From positions 25,336,214 through 25,400,213 of the forward strand of contig CM049320.1 in NCBI GenBank assembly GCA_026874595.1: 64,000 bases of DNA. Reading direction: 5' to 3'. Below are positions 1 to 12,130 of this stretch, in pieces. Below the pieces are notes generated by a model. That model was given only the letters and a program-made list of their open reading frames with translations. It had not been told where the DNA came from and ran no database searches. Origin of the DNA: Sipunculus nudus (taxonomy: Eukaryota; Annelida; Sipuncula; Golfingiida; Sipunculidae). The translations under genes and the position numbers were made by a program. Position 1 is the first letter of the stretch. Every line of letters starts with the position of its first letter.

Positions 1-1666
1 ACAAATAATATTGGAAAATAGTTACAGTGAGTTTCTTGAAAATCCGTCATATCCCCAGCCATTTATCGCGCCGACTCTATAAGTTAATAGTTAAAATAAT
101 CAAGTATATATATTTCCCGGTAAATATTTGTCGATCGTCACTATTTTGTTTTATGTCAAGGTCAATAAGCTAAAATTAATTTACCACTTCCCCACTAGAT
201 GTCAGCATCATTCACGAGAGGCGTAAAAACATGGAAACCCTATTTTGGCCTCACAAGAGTACGCCTCTGCTGTTTAGGAATTGTTGGAGTCAACCCACAA
301 GGCCACCCACAATGCACCGGGCTTCTAAATATACCAGCGGCGAATATATTGAAGAGGACAATATAGTCCGTTCAAGGTTGTGGATGATAATTGTTTCAAG
401 GCAAATTTCATAGACATGAGTGGTAAGGAATTCACAGAATAAATAACAATTTGAAAGCACCCGGATGTAGAAAAAATACAAGAAGCGAGTGCTACCCCCC
501 CTGTCATGTAGTTCCAACCCGACACGGAACTTTGCCAATGCAGATATTTTGATTAAGAATTTGATAAGTCAGCATAAAAATGGAGGTGGTTAAGTAGACC
601 AACAGTTTAAGAAAAATTAAATTTGGGCTACTGAGAAAGGATAAATGATCATGTTTGAGGGGGGGGGGGGGCAACACTTATAGGTTTCCAGCTTTTTTGC
701 CAATGGAGATGATGAGGGCAGGTATAAGCTTAAAAGCTAGGTCAGGTAAAAAATAAATATTAAAAAATCCATTTTTTTTGTTTTGCACCAGGGTGTGTAT
801 GTGAAAAATGTGAAAAATATAAATATAAATATCACGGTTCAACCCCTATCAACTTCCCTCCTTATACCAGAATATACTCTAACGATTATTGATTGAAAGT
901 GAATTATGGGGACACTGGACTTAAAGCAACAAAGAATTGATCTTTTCTTACCTATCTGTACATCTGAATGTTAGTTAGGAACCGCCATACTAACATTTGG
1001 TGACGAAATTTTGCAAGTAAGCAAGATGGGTTTCAACTTATTGGGAGATGATCTTGATAAAAATAATATGCGTGCTTGGTGGAGATATGCGCTTCCTAGC
1101 TGTACCCAGTTCATCTCTATAGCTCTATCGCTATAGCTATGCCCCTACTTTCAGCTCTACTTTTGAACCAGTAGTTTCTTTCTTGTTTTTTTTTTTCTGG
1201 GTCTCTGGCTGTCCATGCTCGAACGAACGCACGAATGGGCGAACGAACGAACGAAGTTGATTCGGGCTCCAGCCAGCCTCTTAGACTCAACCAAGCGGTG
1301 GCCAGCATCGGCTCCCTCACTAACAACAAAAGTTCAGAAATAGTTGTTTATTTTTCAGGTATTTGTTCTTCAAATATTGTAACAAGAACTATAAAGATGC
1401 CACACCAAACCAAGCGCAAGGAAATCAAAGACGCCTTCCCAGGTTAGCTCCAGAACACCAAGCACAGATGTCCAGTGACAAGATGACGAGCAAACAGAGC
1501 AGCGGCAACCATGTCGACTCCGTGCCGAGGGCCTGGGTACCCCAGCTACCAGCATGAAGACAGTTTGGCACTAGTCTAAAACTTTATTTGAATGAAGACA
1601 GACCGTTCCTCCCTTCATTAGCAGCTGTCCATGTTCGTTTAATCTCCTATTGGTCTCAACTGTGGA
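1..1666. other. no gene recognised
   Basis: Intergenic. A G-run lies at about 660-671 and GAACGAAC-type short repeats at 1220-1256. Short open frames around 1235-1557 have no recognisable domain and no convincing splice context. I see no gene here. Confidence 0.5.
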
Positions 1667-2115
1667 CTTCAAGGAACCTATTCACATACCAGGCATGTTT
1701 AATCAGTAAAATATATCGTATATTCTCCTTTAAACATTAAAGTATCTTCCAAAATTTCGTTTAAAAACCGTTTGCTTATTAATGGAGACAAGTGGCAAAA
1801 GGGCGTAAACCGGGCCATAAACATAAACTTAGCACGCACGCCCCCTGGTAGCCGTTCCGCCAACTTCACACGTCAGGATTTTTTCCAACTTTCAAACCGT
1901 TGTTTCTTGTGGTTCTTCTGTCCTGTTCTTGTCTCCTCCTTTGGAACTGATCGCGCATGAGCAAGATCGGACTTCCGGTCACACAATCTTGTTATGCTAA
2001 ACAGACACAGGTGGACACGTGTTTACTCACACACAGAACCATAACAACGTATAAACAGGTGAACAAGAGATAGTTAGTCCATGTGTCGGGATACTGTTGC
2101 TTGGAAACTTTAGTA
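1667..2115. repeat. dispersed repeat, copy also at 44.73-45.14 kb
   Basis: The segment starting 'ctattcacataccaggcatg' and the later 'ttactcacacacagaaccataac' recur in the same order and orientation at 44728-45140 inside intron 1 of CMPK2 copy A. The two copies are diverged, with small indels. No coding capacity is visible, so this is an unclassified non-autonomous repeat. Confidence 0.6.
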
Positions 2116-3475
2116 TTTAGTAAAAATGGATAAATCACGTGAGAAAATACACGTGTTATTGAAATGTTTATGTCCCTTTAATAATCTTGATCTATTAAAA
2201 TGTCTTTAACGTAGTATTTTGACATAATCTCTTCTGTAACTTCAATATACGTCTTGCTTCAAATTTACAAATAACTGTCTTCAAAATCTATTGGCACATC
2301 CTAATCACTTCGATATCGATTTTATATCCTAATATAAAGGAGAAACATAAGTTTATTTCTGTCGTTTTCTAAAAGTTAAAGTCAGTGTATAAAATGGTCA
2401 CATAAACTGAAAATAATTTAAATTATGTTGAATAACAGTTAAAGTGAGTCTTGAGGCAACCATCAAACTTCAGCTAGACCGGCGGAGTTTTTTTTTTTTT
2501 TACAATTTATGTCTACCACTCGTCCTTGACCTTTATAACCTTGACCTCTACTGTTTTAGTGATGTATCTTTGAAATCTTAGAAGGTACAAGAGGGTCACG
2601 GCATCACCGCCGGCTTTTATGTTTGCCTATTGAGGCCAAATGATTCAGCAAATTTTTAAACCGCGACCCACTGAGAAAACGGAAACAATACACCTCTGGA
2701 AACAAAAGAAACTGGCCCTGCATAGAGTCTGATAAACTTCCATGGAAAGGGAATGGTGAAAGATAAACCTCTCCTCTGAAAATATCATCAATTTTGCAGA
2801 CATGGTTATGGGTTTAGGTTAAAGAAGATTGTTGTACTTATACGTTATGGCGGAAGAGTTATATATAAAGATAATAAGGTGATTTTTATCTTCATCTTTT
2901 CGAAGATAAGGAGTCTCTGGTTAGTATTTGGCTTATGAATACGTGTTAAGAATTGGGGAAAAGGAGGCAATGCATAAAGCTATTAAATTTAAGTGCCCGC
3001 TTCCGAAGTTGTAAACAAATACAACCCGAGCTTCAAAATACTGAGCCGCATTCCTTTTTGCTGATAACCTGGACTAAGTCTGGCAGCAGGGAAAGAGTTA
3101 GTACAACTCCGTCGTCGTTTTGTCTTCATTTGTCAATAATCTGACAGTGATAGTGGGATAAACCCGTACTAACGTGGCGCCATCCAAACCTCGTTAAGAG
3201 CTCGTGTTCACACCTATTGTGTTAAGGTTCAAACAGACAAAGGCCCTGCCGACGGTACTTACATACCAATGGCCGGGTAATAACCGGCTTAACTGCTCTG
3301 GATATCACGCAGCTTTCCTCTTCTCCTACAGTGCTGTATTGTCTACCAACAGCAGGTGGTAAGATAGCAATTAACATACCTGTCTGTAGCGTAATGTGAT
3401 TGGCGCCGTCTACATGTACTCATCTGAACTTACGAGTGCATAGGTGTTGATGATGGCCCTAAATAACTCATTACA
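2116..3475. other. no gene recognised
   Basis: AT-rich intergenic sequence with no convincing ORF, RNA gene or long repeat. TGACCT half-site-like words occur near 2520-2560. Confidence 0.4.
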
Positions 3476-3479
3476 AGAA

Positions 3480-3690
3480 TTTTGTGGTTTCGTGTATTTG
3501 TTTATTTGTAAGCATTATAACGTAAAACTGCAACGCCGATTTACACAAAACTTTGTGGAACAGTAAATCATGGACCACGCCACACATCGGTAAAATTTGG
3601 TGAATAAAGCGGCGCATCCAATAGGATAGCTTTCCGTTGGCGGAGGTATGAGCTCTGCTGAACTCATTCTAGTTACCTATGAAACAGAAG
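3480..3690. mobile_element. CCTCCGCC-end element, diverged copy
   Basis: The right end, 'ttggcggaggtatgagctct..gaactcattctagtt', matches the end of the fuller copy at 8143-8606, and the body has the family's GTTTATTTGT start. It is truncated and has no coding capacity. Confidence 0.45.
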
Positions 3691-4209
3691 TTGTGCAGAG
3701 GTTGTGTTATCACTCTGTTCCCAGGTTTGTCTGTCGGTTTTCATTTCGGTGTAATGCAAATTTTGATTGCGATTGGTATACCCTTGTTTCTGGCATGCGA
3801 CGTGCGACATCCATGTTTTAGTCTATAGAAAAGTCACACATAAAGAAATACAGATATTTTGCTATCATTTGTCAGATCAGCTGTTCTTCCCTTGCTAGAA
3901 TCTTACCAGTTAGGAAACTTTCAGGTTAGCCAATGTTTACAGGTTTCCCTAGGTTACACTGACCAGGGAGAAGACCTGCCAGCAGACCAACGCCCCCTGC
4001 TGAGAGAGGGGTGTCTTTCTTACACAGTGTGAGAAAATCTTGCGCCGAATTTTTTTTGCGCTTTCCTTGAGATGTATACAGATTTTCCACTTCTGAATTT
4101 ACCAAATACCATGATATTTTAAAAACATTAAAAGAAACTAAAATGACCCTTTCCATGATGTCCCGTATTCCAACAACCTCGTTAAAAACGCAAGCGTTTA
4201 CACCATCCG

Positions 4210-4265
<56 letters not shown>

Positions 4266-5029
4266 TTAGTTCATAAATAAAACTGTGCAGAAAAGTGCTG
4301 AAACATAAGAATTAATTCTTAAATATAATTGCTTTAAGCATAGGTTTAACTTTGAGGATATTTGAATTAAACAAAAAAATCACAGTATATCTTAACATTT
4401 ATCTGCCGCACCATGCATATTACAGAGCTCTATTAGACGTAGCTGCTGTCATATGCGATACCAAGAGGTTGACTTACATAAGTGACAAGGTAATTATATG
4501 CGTTGAGAATTGAATAACACTCATCAAATACAGTTTTACAATGCTGAGTTTAGCTAATCATAAATCGCGTGTATACATGACAAATTAAGTAAACACAAAA
4601 TATTTGTTTATCTTGCAGTGTAATTTTGTTTCCAATCAAAATTTATTCTTTATTTGGCACTTAATGAATTATACTTGTTTGAAGTAAGAGCGATCTTTTT
4701 AAATGCATTAGCAAAGGTGACTTCTCTTTAATGAATGGCGTAAAATTCCCTGTCAATAAATTCAATGATATAGTGGCGTTGTTGTCAACTTAAAGCCAAT
4801 AACAAAGAAATTTACACGATATGTTTCCATAGGTGACATATCCAGTTTTGTATTATTTTGCTAGACGGAAAGTAATTTCTACAACTACCCCGAGCGGCAA
4901 AAAGGCTAAGTGGCTAATGGATAAGTACTCACAAGTTGCTGACAATGTTACATAACAAAATTTAAAATAATGTTGTAAAATTGTTATGGGTACAAGCAGG
5001 AAAGAATTGTGGCTGCAAACATTTTATCA
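3691..5029. other. no gene recognised; TA microsatellite inside
   Basis: AT-rich, with a pure TA run at 4211-4263. The open frame on the minus strand at 3926-4156 has no recognisable similarity. Confidence 0.4.
4211..4263. repeat. (TA)n microsatellite
   Basis: About 26 uninterrupted TA units. Confidence 0.95.
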
Positions 5030-5215
5030 ATGGAATCTCAAGAAGATACGTTTATCATGTTCGGAATGCTGGCTTTATCAAGAAGCTTCTACCTCATGAG
5101 CTAAAGAAAACCCTGGTGTATGCAATGGTCACACCTTAATTAGACCGTCGGAATGCAAACTGCCCGGCATCATCCGTCCGGAAATTGCAGAGAGTCCAAC
5201 CACAGCAGGTAGAGA
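5030..5215 (+). pseudogene. degenerate LINE reverse-transcriptase fragment
   Basis: One frame reads ..YHVRNAGFIKKLLPHELKK.. then TLVYAMVTP, a stop codon, LD, and later KLQRVQ. This is the usual order of the C-terminal part of a non-LTR (Jockey/CR1-type) reverse transcriptase: 'IRxxLP..xTLVHAxVTSRLDYCN..LQRVQN'. The stop sits where SR normally precedes LD, and the asparagine-rich part is scrambled. It is a dead relic about 60 residues long with no other domain nearby. The family assignment rests on motif order only. Confidence 0.6.
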
Positions 5216-5723
5216 ATAGTGTAACAGGCCAGATTTTAACCCCTGCCTAGTTTATACCCTGTCATGATTAAGCAAGGGCTGGAATATACCCCGGGGTATA
5301 TATTCATGTTTTCAAGGACTTTTGCCCAGGACCTCCCAGAAGGTTGCGTTACAAGATTCTAGGCCTAATGGATACAATTTGTGCCCCGGGTGCTCAAAAT
5401 CATGTTTTCGCCCCATTAGTCTTGTTTCAGGTTTCCAAGCAGATCTGCCCAGAACCTCCCTGGATGATGCATTAGAAGATTCTAGGCGTAACAGGTACGA
5501 TTTGTGCCCATCTGACCTTCAGGGTGCTAATATAACATCTTTTTCCTATAGGTCGGAGAATATTAGTCACATGCAGTGACCTTATTTCACGTTTCTGAGG
5601 CCAATTGCCTAGGACCTCTCTGAATGTTACGTTTAAAGATTCTAGGCCTAATGCATACAATTTGTGCCCCGTCTGACTGCTTGGGTGCTCAAAATCATGT
5701 GTTGTCCATTGTTCGCAAAATAT

Positions 5724-5738
5724 AGGTCACCATGACCT
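5724..5738. promoter_or_regulatory. perfect ERE-type palindrome
   Basis: AGGTCACCATGACCT is a perfect inverted repeat of AGGTCA with a 3-bp spacer, the consensus binding site of steroid-type nuclear receptors (oestrogen receptor). It lies in one tandem unit. Whether it is bound is unknown. Confidence 0.6.
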
Positions 5739-5880
5739 GTTTTCAGGGTTCCAAGAAGATTTATTTAAAAATCCCCCTTGATGTTGCGTTAGAAGATTCT
5801 AGGCCAAACAGGTACGATTTGTGCCCATCTGACATTCAGGTTGCTCATATGATATTATTTACCTATAGGTTGCAGAATGT

Positions 5881-5895
5881 AGATCACCATGACCT
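5881..5895. promoter_or_regulatory. ERE-like palindrome, one mismatch
   Basis: AGATCACCATGACCT sits in the next tandem unit, one base away from the perfect palindrome. Confidence 0.45.
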
Positions 5896-6040
5896 CATTT
5901 CAGATTTCCAAAGACATTTGCCTAGAACTTCTCCTATTGTTTAATTAGAAGATTCTAGGCCTAATGGACCCGATTTGTGCCCCGTCTGACTGTCTGAGAG
6001 CTCATATGACAAATTCTTTTTCCAACAGGTCGCAGAAAAT

Positions 6041-6055
6041 AGGTCACAGTGACCT
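6041..6055. promoter_or_regulatory. perfect ERE palindrome
   Basis: AGGTCACAGTGACCT is identical to the classic vitellogenin-type oestrogen response element core (GGTCACAGTGACC). It lies in the same position of its repeat unit as the sites at 5724 and 5881. Confidence 0.6.
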
Positions 6056-6197
6056 AGTTTTATGTTTCCAAGGTTATTTGCCTAGGACCTCTCAGAATAT
6101 TGCATTAGAAGATTCTAGGCATAATGGATACAATTTGTGCCCCGTCTCACTGCCTGGGTGCTCAAAATCTTATCTACAGTCCGTATGTCCAACTTAA

Positions 6198-6212
6198 AGG
6201 TAACCATGACCT
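6198..6212. promoter_or_regulatory. ERE-like palindrome, one mismatch
   Basis: AGGTAACCATGACCT is in the last full unit of the array. One half-site is intact and the other carries one change. Confidence 0.4.
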
Positions 6213-6260
6213 AATTTCAGGTTTCCTGAGATCTGCCTATAACCTCCCTGGATTCTAGGC

Positions 6261-6824
6261 CTTACAGATGAGATTTGTAGTAGTTCTCACTTTTAACCTT
6301 ATGCCAATGACCGAAATATTTATGTATTGTCAAACGTGAAAGAGGTAATAGAATAGAGCATCGCCGTACCAAGCGCAAGCTAGGCTTTGTCCAGGACCAA
6401 ATCTCCCCCTTATTCTGTTTACAGCTAATTTTGGTCGGACTTTCTATTTTCGAATAAAATAATTCGAGATAAACTAAAATAAACTTCACCTCCTTAGCAC
6501 CAGATTCGGGGGACTGCATGAAATCACAACGTTTTTGTTTGACAACATAGGGAGTGATAACTCGCAAGATTTGAAAATAGTATGTCAACGTTCATCAGAT
6601 GGCATTGTGTCTAGCAACAAACCTGTCTGAAATATAAAGCATATGCATGCAATGATATTTTTTAAATAATCAACTGAGTTTTTTTAATCCGTATCAAATT
6701 AAACACAATTAAAAGAAATAAACCGAAATTTTGTTTCGGTATTTTACATTTCATAACTTTTTGTCTCAACCATGGTAAATGTCTTACCTTCAGTAAGAAC
6801 GTTCAGCCTTGAACGTTGAGATAT
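6261..6824. other. no gene recognised
   Basis: The open frame on the minus strand at 6262-6588 (108 codons) shows no domain that I recognise, no repeat identity and no clear splice context. Confidence 0.35.
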
Positions 6825-7205
6825 CGATTCCTCCGCCAATGGGCGGGGGTTATGTTTATGTTTGCGTTGGTTTGTTTATCTGTTAGCAAGATCACTCAAA
6901 ACAGTTCTTCAACGGAGTTCGATTAAATTTTCTGGATATTTTGGCAATGATACAAGGAACAAACGATCAAATTTTAGGGGTGATCCATGCGTAAATAACC
7001 CCGGAATGAGTGTTTTATGGGGTTTTCTAGCTTATTTGTTTACGCGGGGACGTAGCAGGTGACGATATGGCCATCTTTGGAGTGTGAGTCGGGTCGTCAC
7101 AGAGGACGATAAAAGACGTCATTCCACGTGTACGCGCCGTTTCCCTGAAGGTGTCAGTAAATCAACGAGCAGCATAGGGGGCCATGGATTTTGTTAGTTT
7201 TGTTT
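6825..7205 (+). mobile_element. CCTCCGCC-end element, copy 2
   Basis: It starts 'cctccgccaatgggcggggg' and continues through 'gcgttggtttgttt', 'aataaccccggaatgagtg', 'acgcggggacgtagca' and 'tatggccatctttggagtg', all shared in order with 8143-8606. The right inverted end is missing. No coding capacity, so it is a non-autonomous element. Confidence 0.75.
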
Positions 7206-7424
7206 ATAGTCCTGGGCCCTGTTCGATAACAATGTGAAATTAATTAAGCCCCAGTAGTGGGTATCAAGTTCTACCTTTTAAGAATTTGTTGTGCATGATA
7301 ATATTGATATGCAAGAATAAGTTAAATATTTTAGTGCAGATAAGTTTGCAATTCTGCTGCATTTAACTGATACTCCATTTATAGTACAACCGTTTTTGCC
7401 TGGTTATTGTTATTGGTTCATTAT

Positions 7425-7578
7425 GTTACGGGTTGACATAAAAGCGGACCGAACTGTCTCGCTAGTAAAGCATGCTTTTCTAGCGAAGCGGTTGGAACGC
7501 CGGACATGTGCGCCACCCCCGTGGGTTCGAATCCCGGAACCGTCCATAATTTTCCCCTGAGCAATTTGTCCTTGTAAC
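7425..7578 (+). mobile_element. tRNA-derived SINE, family 1, copy 1
   Basis: It contains 'ctagcgaagcggttgg' (A-box-like) and 'gggttcgaatccc' (B box, pol III promoter), ending in an inverted GTTAC...GTAAC pair. It is highly similar over its full length to 15922-16074. The cloverleaf is not intact, so this is a SINE head and not a working tRNA gene. Confidence 0.75.
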
Positions 7579-8142
7579 AACTACATATGGACTTTTACAT
7601 ATTTTATAAATAAACGGTATATGTATATACATACATTTTCTCAACGTATGAGTAGCCTTAATAATTTCACGCGCAGACATTGCACGGACTGTCAGATGTT
7701 CAAAGTAAAACAAAACACTGTTTTGTTCAGGTTCTCACAGCTGGTTGTCAAGGACGCTGCAAACTTTGTTTATCAGCCTTCGTCTAGGCTTCGGAGCTCA
7801 TTTATATCAATTTATTCAGTAGTTGTCTGCATATATTTTCGGCTTTACCTGTTTATAAGCCGTGGATCTTTAAATATAGATATAAACCTCGCCTGCTATA
7901 ACCTCAACGTGGAGTTGTTGAAGTTAGAAATTGTCTCACTGTCGATCTTTAATATACTATTAACAGTATCAGTATATCAATAGATATGTTCCGTTTTCGC
8001 AAAAACACAAATCTCTGGACAACATTGTCTTATCACTCCTAAGGCAACGATGCGGCAGGCGTCTGTTTCCCTGGACATGTTATGTGACACATTGGGCCTA
8101 CTTGCAAAACATAAATACATCATAATATGCCTTATTTTTACC
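7579..8142. other. no gene recognised
   Basis: A 120-codon open frame at 7621-7983 (+) has no recognisable domain, and composition is AT-rich like the flanks. I treat it as chance. Confidence 0.35.
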
Positions 8143-8606
8143 TCCGCCAAGCGGCGGGGGTGATGTTTTTGGTGGCGTTGGTTTGTTTGACTGTCATCAA
8201 TATTACTCAAATATTTATAAACGGATTTTGATGAAATTTTCAGAACAGTTCGGAAGTGATATAAGAAATATGTGATTACATTTTGGGGTTGATTCATGCA
8301 TAAATAACCCCGTAATGAGTGTTTTATGGGGTTTTATAGCACATTTGTTTACACGGGGACGTAGCATGTGACAATATGGCCATCTTTGGAATGCGAGTCA
8401 TGACATAACAGAGGAAGAGGACAATCAATGACGTCACATCACGTTTACGTGCCGTTTCCCTGAAAGGTGTCAGTAAATCAATGTAAAGTTTGGGGGCCAG
8501 GAATTTTTATAAGGAAAATGCTGCTTTCTGACAATGTTAAATTGGTGTAAAAAGGTGCCTTGGCGGAGGTCTGCGCTCTCTGAGCACATTTCTAGTTTAT
8601 AATATG
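8143..8606 (+). mobile_element. CCTCCGCC-end element, fullest copy
   Basis: The left end is 'cctccgccaagcggcggggg'. The right end is 'ccttggcggaggtctgcgct' followed by 'ctctgagcacatttctagtt'. The inverted ends (CCTCCGCCAAG/CTTGGCGGAGG) and lack of a coding region fit a MITE-like element. Other copies or pieces: 3480, 6825, 17361, 25110, 43407, 58575 and 61078. Confidence 0.75.
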
Positions 8607-9730
8607 ATTGAGATACCGCAAAAGAATACTGTTCAGACTACTGAACTTCAACGATACATGCATGATGGCCATAACCCAGTAGAAAAAAAAAATACCTACA
8701 TGCATAACAGTTTGACCAAGTTTCAGGTCGAAAGAGTTACCTATGCTACAAAATGCAAGAAATCAGACAAAGATAAAAAATAAGTCACGATATATTCGCA
8801 TTTCATATATGAGGAAATGCTATGCGAGTCAAGCGCCAGTAAACTGGATGCCTTCATAACTCAAATTAGAGTTTACAGACACGAATCTTACCTTTTTCTT
8901 AATATGGACAACCCATTATCTGAGGGTAAATGTAATATAAAACTTCAAAGAGGGCTCCAATGACAGCCAGGAAAATTGAAATTGCTTAGCTTCGTCCAAA
9001 CTGTTGGGACGAAACCGTGCTGTAGAAAACCGTGACAATCACGCTCCCACAGATGAATTCCCTTCCAGCAACTAGATCAAGAATACCGCCAGAATGAATA
9101 CTGAAGCTACTTCTATACGGGACATTTTTTTCATTGGGATGTGTGGTAATTCTGGGTAACAGTTCCTTTTTTCAGGAATAGTTCATCAAAAACAACCCAG
9201 TTCTCGGACGGAGGTCCCGTAGTGAAGCTTGGTAGCCAACATGCATTGAAACCACAATACCTGCTTTTAATATTTATGGTCAACATTGATGTATGTGCTG
9301 TACAAACACGTGGTATGGTTAATACATGCCCATTAAATTACAATCGGGTTCATGGACCTGTTTGAATACGCGCATTCTGGACTGTAATTGTGCGTGCGTA
9401 TTGAGATAAGAGATTACGGCGGCATCATAGTGCGGGGTCGACCGGTGCATTAGCCGGCCTGTAAGAATTACGGCACGAAGGCACACAACACGGAAAGTGT
9501 CGCAAAATCGACCTTACCTCGACTTCTGTTTACCCCCTAACCTTATTAGCTGTAAACCTTCATTTTTTATTTATGACAACATATTAGACGTCATTGGTTG
9601 CTTTTTTTCAGTACGTACTTAAGTACGTATCCCAGGTATAAAGCTATTCCTTCCTTCACCGCTCTTTTACCGCATATTTCTTCTGTTACATTATTTATTT
9701 GCTCAGCGTAGTTAATTTATCACACGTATG
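8607..9730. other. no gene recognised
   Basis: No splice-bounded coding segment or long repeat found. There is a GC-richer patch at about 9410-9480. Confidence 0.4.
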
Positions 9731-9985
9731 TTTGGGAAGGACTTAGCCTAGTGGTGAAGACGTTGGGCTAAACTTTGCATGAAGGTCATCGGTTCGAACC
9801 CCGTCGGTGCCCAATGGCATAATAGTGAAAATTCGTTAAAATTCGTTATGAATTTGGGATTATTCCTAACTCCGACTATATAAACCTTAAATCCAGAATG
9901 CCTACTTATTACATATCGTTCTTATCATATGGTTGCCTTAATCCTCATTTATCAGACAGTGTCACCAACAGGCCATGGACCTATA
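9731..9985 (+). mobile_element. tRNA-derived SINE, family 2, copy 1
   Basis: Head: 'cttagcctagtggtgaagac' (A box) and 'ggttcgaacccc' (B box, 9791-9802). The tail runs 'aaccttaaatccagaatg..' to 'caccaacaggccat'. The tail recurs at 24950-25065. It is a pol III SINE and not a tRNA gene, because no acceptor-stem pairing is kept. Confidence 0.7.
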
Positions 9986-11099
9986 CTTTGAAAAAAACCT
10001 TGAAACTTACCACTCATACTTAGTGGATACCATGTTATCATTGCCTGTATACTATTACATATATTATTGAGAGATGTAATGATGATTTAAAGTAGCATCA
10101 CTGATAAAAAGCCTTGATCATGATAAAACTACAGAGCTTACATTGTATTTTAGATTTTCATCCGTATGTTTAATTTAAAACCATCGATATTTTTATCAGT
10201 CCATTGTTATGCATCTCTCAAAATTACCCCTTTACGAAAACAATTAATTTAACAATCTTAATACTGAGTCTCTGCGTAAGTGCTCAGGAACAGTAAAAAA
10301 ATAAGTACTATGAGACAGTTTTTGCCATCGATGAAAGCTGCGCATGCATCAAAACAGAAGATAAAAATATATTTAAAATACCTTCTCACAAAACTTTAGA
10401 CGAGTCAACATTCGTTATGAGAAAGCACTGCGAGACCGGATGCGTCCGCCAGTATTCTGGATCATCAAATCTGTAATATAATGTTGGTGTCACTGTTTGG
10501 TACATGATATATATACGTGCAAAACGTTCAAACGGCTTTCAGATCCGACAACTTTTGATAAATCGGGTGAATGCTGTAAAGTGAAAACGCATGCAGGAGT
10601 CAATTGGAGTTGAAAAGGGGAACTATTTAAGGTAAGCTCATCTCTAGATTAGTTCTTTAGTTTTTGATCCCTTGTGACAAGACGCCTGATCTGTCTAACA
10701 TTACAAAGTGTCAGGGAAGTATGAAAAAAAATAATCTAGGTATATATGGCAATATATTTTTATCCATGCGTCAGTTCTTTTTTATTCCCTGCAACTTATT
10801 CTCAACTTCCTCAAGAAAACAAATCAAGCGGAGATGCATGGTAAAATATTATGCATTCTCAAGTTTTCATAATGCCTTTATCAAAGGACAATTTGACCGG
10901 ATATCTAAATAGATAGGCCTTGAGAAGAAAGTGTGTGTCCGGGGGGGGGGGGGTTAACATTTTTAGGGGTACATACATGCCGCTATACCCGCTCTCCGTC
11001 CCATCAGCTTTCGCTCTGATTGCACGCCCGCCATGGCGTCTCAACTCCCGGGGGCTGGGGGACGGATTACCGCCAGGCGAGATCCTCTGAAGCATACAT
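9986..11099. other. no gene recognised
   Basis: AT-rich intergenic DNA with a G-run at about 10940-10953. The open frames (10664-10912 + and 10859-11110 -) overlap each other and have no recognisable similarity. Confidence 0.35.
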
Positions 11100-12130
11100 C
11101 GGGGTACCAAGACTTTTAGGCATTATTTACACAAGCTGGTCCCGGGACGAACCATTCTTAATTTATATTTCATTAGCTGGCTGTATGGGCTAATTGAAGC
11201 CTGGCGCCACGGACAGAGAGAGTGCCTTGGTTTGAATGAAGCGCTCGTGGTCCGGGCAAAGCTACCCAGTGCAAACTGGTAATAAAGTACTACAGGCGCA
11301 CTCACGTGTTAACTAGCGCCATCGGAGGTCTCGGGGTCGTCGATTTGGTGATAATAACGCCGTGTCGGCTCATCAGCCTGTCACTGAAGACATTGGGTAA
11401 TATCTACAAGGAACTTAAGGGCTAATTTACCTCAGCATCGCCCAGGAATGCCGCCATAACCCACGGGAACTAATCAGTTGTGCGCCAAACCAACGCCAGG
11501 GCATGAACCAGTGATAAAGTCAAAACAGATTTATTCTTCTACTCCGCGCCCGGACTAGGCTAGTCGGTGGATTCCGACACTTGAGGACATATTGGTATTA
11601 CTTAGCGCCTCTCCAGCGAAAAATCGTCCGAAAGGACGCCACTACGGGCCAGACAATAGGTAGTTAATCCAAGACGCTACGACCACTTGAGGTTGAGTGT
11701 GTAGTTGTTGATACCACCCCGGGACCCAAGAACTTTGGCGGCGAGGCACTGGTATCACCTAGGCAGCTTCTAATCCCCTCTCAACCTGTGCTATCCAGGC
11801 CAGTTAATGCTGTTAAGGTAGCACAAATCGCAGTCCAGGCACACGCGGTTTCCCGCCTTTTTGGCGTCTTTACCTGTTGTCGTCTACTGAGTGAAATTGA
11901 CAAACACGCAGGAATTCACGCCGCGAGTGTAAACTAGCCGTCTATGTCGGCATTCGGTTGTTGTGAATTCATTACGTGGGCCACGGAGTTATGCGCATTT
12001 ATTTTAATCTGGCGACACCAGTCTGTGTTGCCGAAGTCACATAAATTATTGCTGATTATAAACGTACCAAACTGAATGCGGACCTGATTTTAATCTCTTT
12101 CACACGCGCTCGGCGGAACAACTGTTAAAT
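11100..12130. other. GC-richer, repeat-free block (possible conserved non-coding or old exon region)
   Basis: About 1 kb with clearly more G+C than its surroundings, no microsatellite and no shared repeat that I can find in the window apart from 'aacagatttattctt' (also at 45265). It contains homeodomain-like TAAT words and several palindromes (for example 'ctggtatcacctag'). No long ORF or splice chain is visible. It could be a regulatory block or the edge of an undescribed transcript. Confidence 0.3.

Larger units (their letters stand above)
5300..6260 (+). repeat. tandem array of ~157-bp units carrying ERE-like palindromes
   Basis: The anchor 'gattctagg' occurs at 5355, 5478, 5638, 5795, 5951, 6111 and 6251, with most spacings 156-160 bp (first 123, last 140). 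Each unit has the order: 'ttTccaag..TTGCCTAGGACCTC', then 'AGAAGATTCTAGGC', 'ACAATTTGTGCCC', 'GTCTGACTG', and finally a GGTCA-nnn-TGACC palindrome. Units are about 75-85% alike by eye. Short open frames crossing it are accidents of the repeat. A single inverted copy lies near 37.66-37.88 kb, so the unit is also dispersed. Confidence 0.85.

Noticed and set aside
7425-7578. tRNA gene
   Set aside because: A and B boxes present but arms do not pair as a cloverleaf, and a near-identical copy at 15922 shows it is a SINE. The same reasoning applies to 9731 and 15515.
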